Positions 63,101 through 64,000 of a stretch of DNA of 64,000 bases are shown here, piece after piece (position 1 is the first letter of the stretch; each line of letters opens with the position of its first letter). Source of the DNA: Nematostella vectensis. Lineage: Eukaryota; Cnidaria; Anthozoa; Actiniaria; Edwardsiidae. The position numbers were made by a program, and so were the translations under genes. The DNA is taken from assembly GCF_932526225.1 (NCBI RefSeq), contig NC_064040.1, forward strand, positions 13,802,856-13,866,855, given 5' to 3'. The notes under the pieces are model-generated. The model saw only the letters and a program-made list of their open reading frames with translations. It did no database searches and was not told where the DNA came from.

Positions 63101-63604
63101 TTGATATAAATCAATTGAAAGTTGTTCATGTAATGTTGGTTTCTTCATAGGGAACATCCTACTCAGTGCAAGTTTTTACAGTCCCCACTTTGGTGAGTGT
63201 TGTAATTACAATTTCTTGTCTTTCTTAGTGTGTGCCTGATCCTGGTAACATGGCCTTCTTAAAGAGTCCTTGTCACCCAAACATTTGTTACTGTTTTTTG
63301 TCCAAAATTGGAAGACAAAGTATTTGAAGAAATATTCAATTACTAACTAAAAACAAAGTTTTATATGGTATTTGTCAATTTTGGTCCAAAATATTGCAAT
63401 AACTATCTTAAATCAACCGATGGAAATGGATCCTTTTCGTACTTGGTATTATAGCAAGGATGTCATTATGGAGGCTAACAGAGACCCTTATGTTAATAAT
63501 GATTGACTTGTTGCTGTTGCAGGCCCGGATGCTGGTCCTTGAGCATGATATCCTGATTGTCATCATCGAGACGTTTATGAAAGAGCTCAACTGCCGAGTG
63601 AACG
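48188..63604 (+). CDS. UBR1/UBR2-type N-recognin E3 ubiquitin ligase (5' part, truncated by window)
   Basis: E3 ligase that binds N-degrons through a UBR box. Fourteen exons visible: 48188-48558, 51873-51951, 56862-56972, 57327-57457, 57791-57884, 58516-58596, 59125-59187, 59693-59816, 60037-60138, 60628-60664, 60959-61010, 61580-61636, 63151-63192, 63523-63604, all GT-AG and in phase, 475 codons so far; the family is about 1750 aa. The UBR box spans exons 1-3: [54 protein letters not shown], with the zinc-binding Cys/His and the acidic CDCGD pocket. Exon 5 encodes the conserved [12 protein letters not shown] of the ClpS-like region. Assignment to UBR1 versus UBR2 is not possible; the N-terminus [10 protein letters not shown] is acidic. 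The RING and C-terminal domains are beyond the right edge. Confidence 0.95.
49787..49967. mobile_element. Foldback element, ~180 bp
   Basis: The arms GGTTTTGATATTCAGCATGG and (inverted) GGTTTTGATATTCAGCAGGG extend inward through GAATTGATTTGATTGC and TTATAAATGCA to a central GGGATGTATCTATATACATC palindrome. It is non-coding and sits in UBR intron 1. Confidence 0.82.
50122..50525. mobile_element. MITE-like TIR element, ~400 bp
   Basis: Inverted ends of about 75-80 bp share GCTCATGGAGATCAGCAATG and TGTACATCTGAGTGAGAAAA. The interior is AT-rich with AATAAA-type strings. It is in UBR intron 1. Confidence 0.88.
52078..53399. mobile_element. 1.3-kb TIR element with TTCGCGAA-rich ends and internal tandem repeats
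   Basis: The ends CAGTACCGCTCTCGAACAT and (inverted) CAGTACCGCTCACGAACAT are flanked by TA on both sides. Subterminal regions (52105-52206 and 53330-53385) carry many TTCGCGAA/GTTCGCGAAC palindromes. The middle (about 52560-53280) is made of roughly 100-bp repeats in both orientations with CAAGCGATCGGCATTCCTTC, CGTGTTTATTACAAGT and GCTAGCAGTTTTCACACATT. No transposase is present. It is located in UBR intron 2. Confidence 0.82.
53597..56625. repeat. 33-bp minisatellite, ~90 copies, with higher-order structure
   Basis: The unit is CATCAGGCCCATAGCCAGGG then GGAATAATACATA, 33 bp, with variants at a few fixed positions (AGCC/AGTC, GAATA/GTATA, ATACA/ATATA/ACACA). Variant order repeats with a period of about 961 bp: for example the odd GGCCATAGCCAGGGTGTAT unit occurs at 54601 and 55562. 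Period divisible by 3 gives long 11-residue-repeat frames on both strands that are not genes. Lies in UBR intron 2. Confidence 0.95.
59853..59872. repeat. (AT)n microsatellite
   Basis: About ten AT dinucleotides lie in UBR intron 8. Confidence 0.9.
60255..60490. repeat. Imperfect ~100-bp duplication in UBR intron 9
   Basis: TGTACCAAACACAATTTTTG, TTTGCAATAAAGCCATGAGA and a GGTTGATGGATGTG-like segment each occur twice in tandem order. Non-coding. Confidence 0.65.
61621..62905. repeat. 32-bp tandem repeat grown from the UBR exon 12 donor
   Basis: About 40 units of GAACATAGCCTCTCTGTAAG then TTGATGGAATAT. The first unit is the genuine exon 12 end and donor: exon codons HEHSLS end at 61636 and GTAAGT follows. 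Every unit thus carries 15 nt of exon plus the donor and 17 nt of intron. Variants (CCCCTCTGT, CTCACTGT, GTCAGTT, AAACAG deletions) accumulate rightwards. It occupies most of intron 12 (61637-63150). Confidence 0.95.
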
Positions 63605-63841
63605 GTAATGTTTCACGTCTATAATCCCTACCAACACTATGTACTGTATCTCTCTACCAAGTATTGTACTCACTCAAATGCTGAATAAATGGTAGTCGCA
63701 AACACTTAAATAACCTTCTCTGTACTCAGAGTACAGTACTGCATGTATATTGTATACTCAACTGCTGAGTGAGAAGAAGTACTAAACTGTCAAGTGATTC
63801 AACCGGCAAGCTTCTTTCATAAGTGTGATTTTGGAAACCCA

Positions 63842-63952
63842 AAGCCTCATTGTCACCAGTTTACTTCCGGAGGTCCGACGGAAACCTCAACCGTTGAAAG
63901 ACAAAAGAATCTATTAGAATCCGAGATATTTAACAGGCCATCCGCTCTAAAT
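63842..63952. repeat. Conserved ~110-bp dispersed repeat, copy 2
   Basis: This is the second copy of the repeat at 10861-10972, downstream of UBR exon 14. It differs at only a handful of positions over 110 bp. Confidence 0.85.
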
Positions 63953-64000
63953 TATCAATCACATCCTCGAAGAAACTTCAAATAGACACACTGCTTTCAA

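Overview
This is a window of animal nuclear DNA. Genes are split into short exons with GT-AG introns, and the intergenic and intronic DNA is packed with minisatellites and terminal-inverted-repeat elements. Moderate intron size, AT-rich introns and strong intron conservation relative to vertebrate families suggest an early-branching metazoan. A sea anemone such as Nematostella is my best guess, but this is inference and was not checked.

Five gene families can be named with confidence. From left to right: a CD36/LIMP-2/SR-B scavenger receptor on the minus strand (1058-12714); exonuclease 1, EXO1, on the minus strand (15325-23172, complete, 781 aa); YIPF4, a Golgi Yip1-domain protein, on the plus strand (23758-28372, complete, 260 aa), head-to-head with EXO1; two tandem ferritin heavy-type genes on the minus strand (29337-31012 and 34432-36126, 172 aa each), each with an iron-responsive element in its 5' leader; and the first 14 coding exons of a UBR1/UBR2-type N-recognin E3 ligase on the plus strand (48188-63604, running off the right edge). 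Two further loci are not recognised: a 410-aa putative nuclear protein with SUMO-site motifs on the plus strand (42630-45011), and a minus-strand locus (39822-41298) with a 63-bp tandem repeat and an acidic C-terminus.

The ferritin pair comes from a tandem segmental duplication. It starts inside the 3' UTR of YIPF4, covers the ferritin gene and ends in a 53-bp minisatellite. The second copy then gained at least two insertions, one of which has a clear 9-bp target-site duplication and an empty site in the first copy.

The most unusual signals are two tandem repeats that start at real splice donors. In UBR intron 12 about 40 copies of a 32-bp unit each carry the last 15 nt of the exon plus the donor. 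In EXO1 intron 7 about seven 76-bp units each carry a copy of the exon 7 donor. EXO1 also has a U12-type intron with both donor and branch-site consensus, and a GC-AG intron. Other repeat features are a 33-bp minisatellite with a ~961-bp higher-order repeat, a 23-bp minisatellite continuously open in frame with a receptor exon, a tRNA-derived SINE family, a LINE 3' fragment, and at least eight TIR or foldback elements. The genes do not form one pathway; only the two ferritins, and possibly the EXO1/YIPF4 divergent pair, look functionally or transcriptionally linked.
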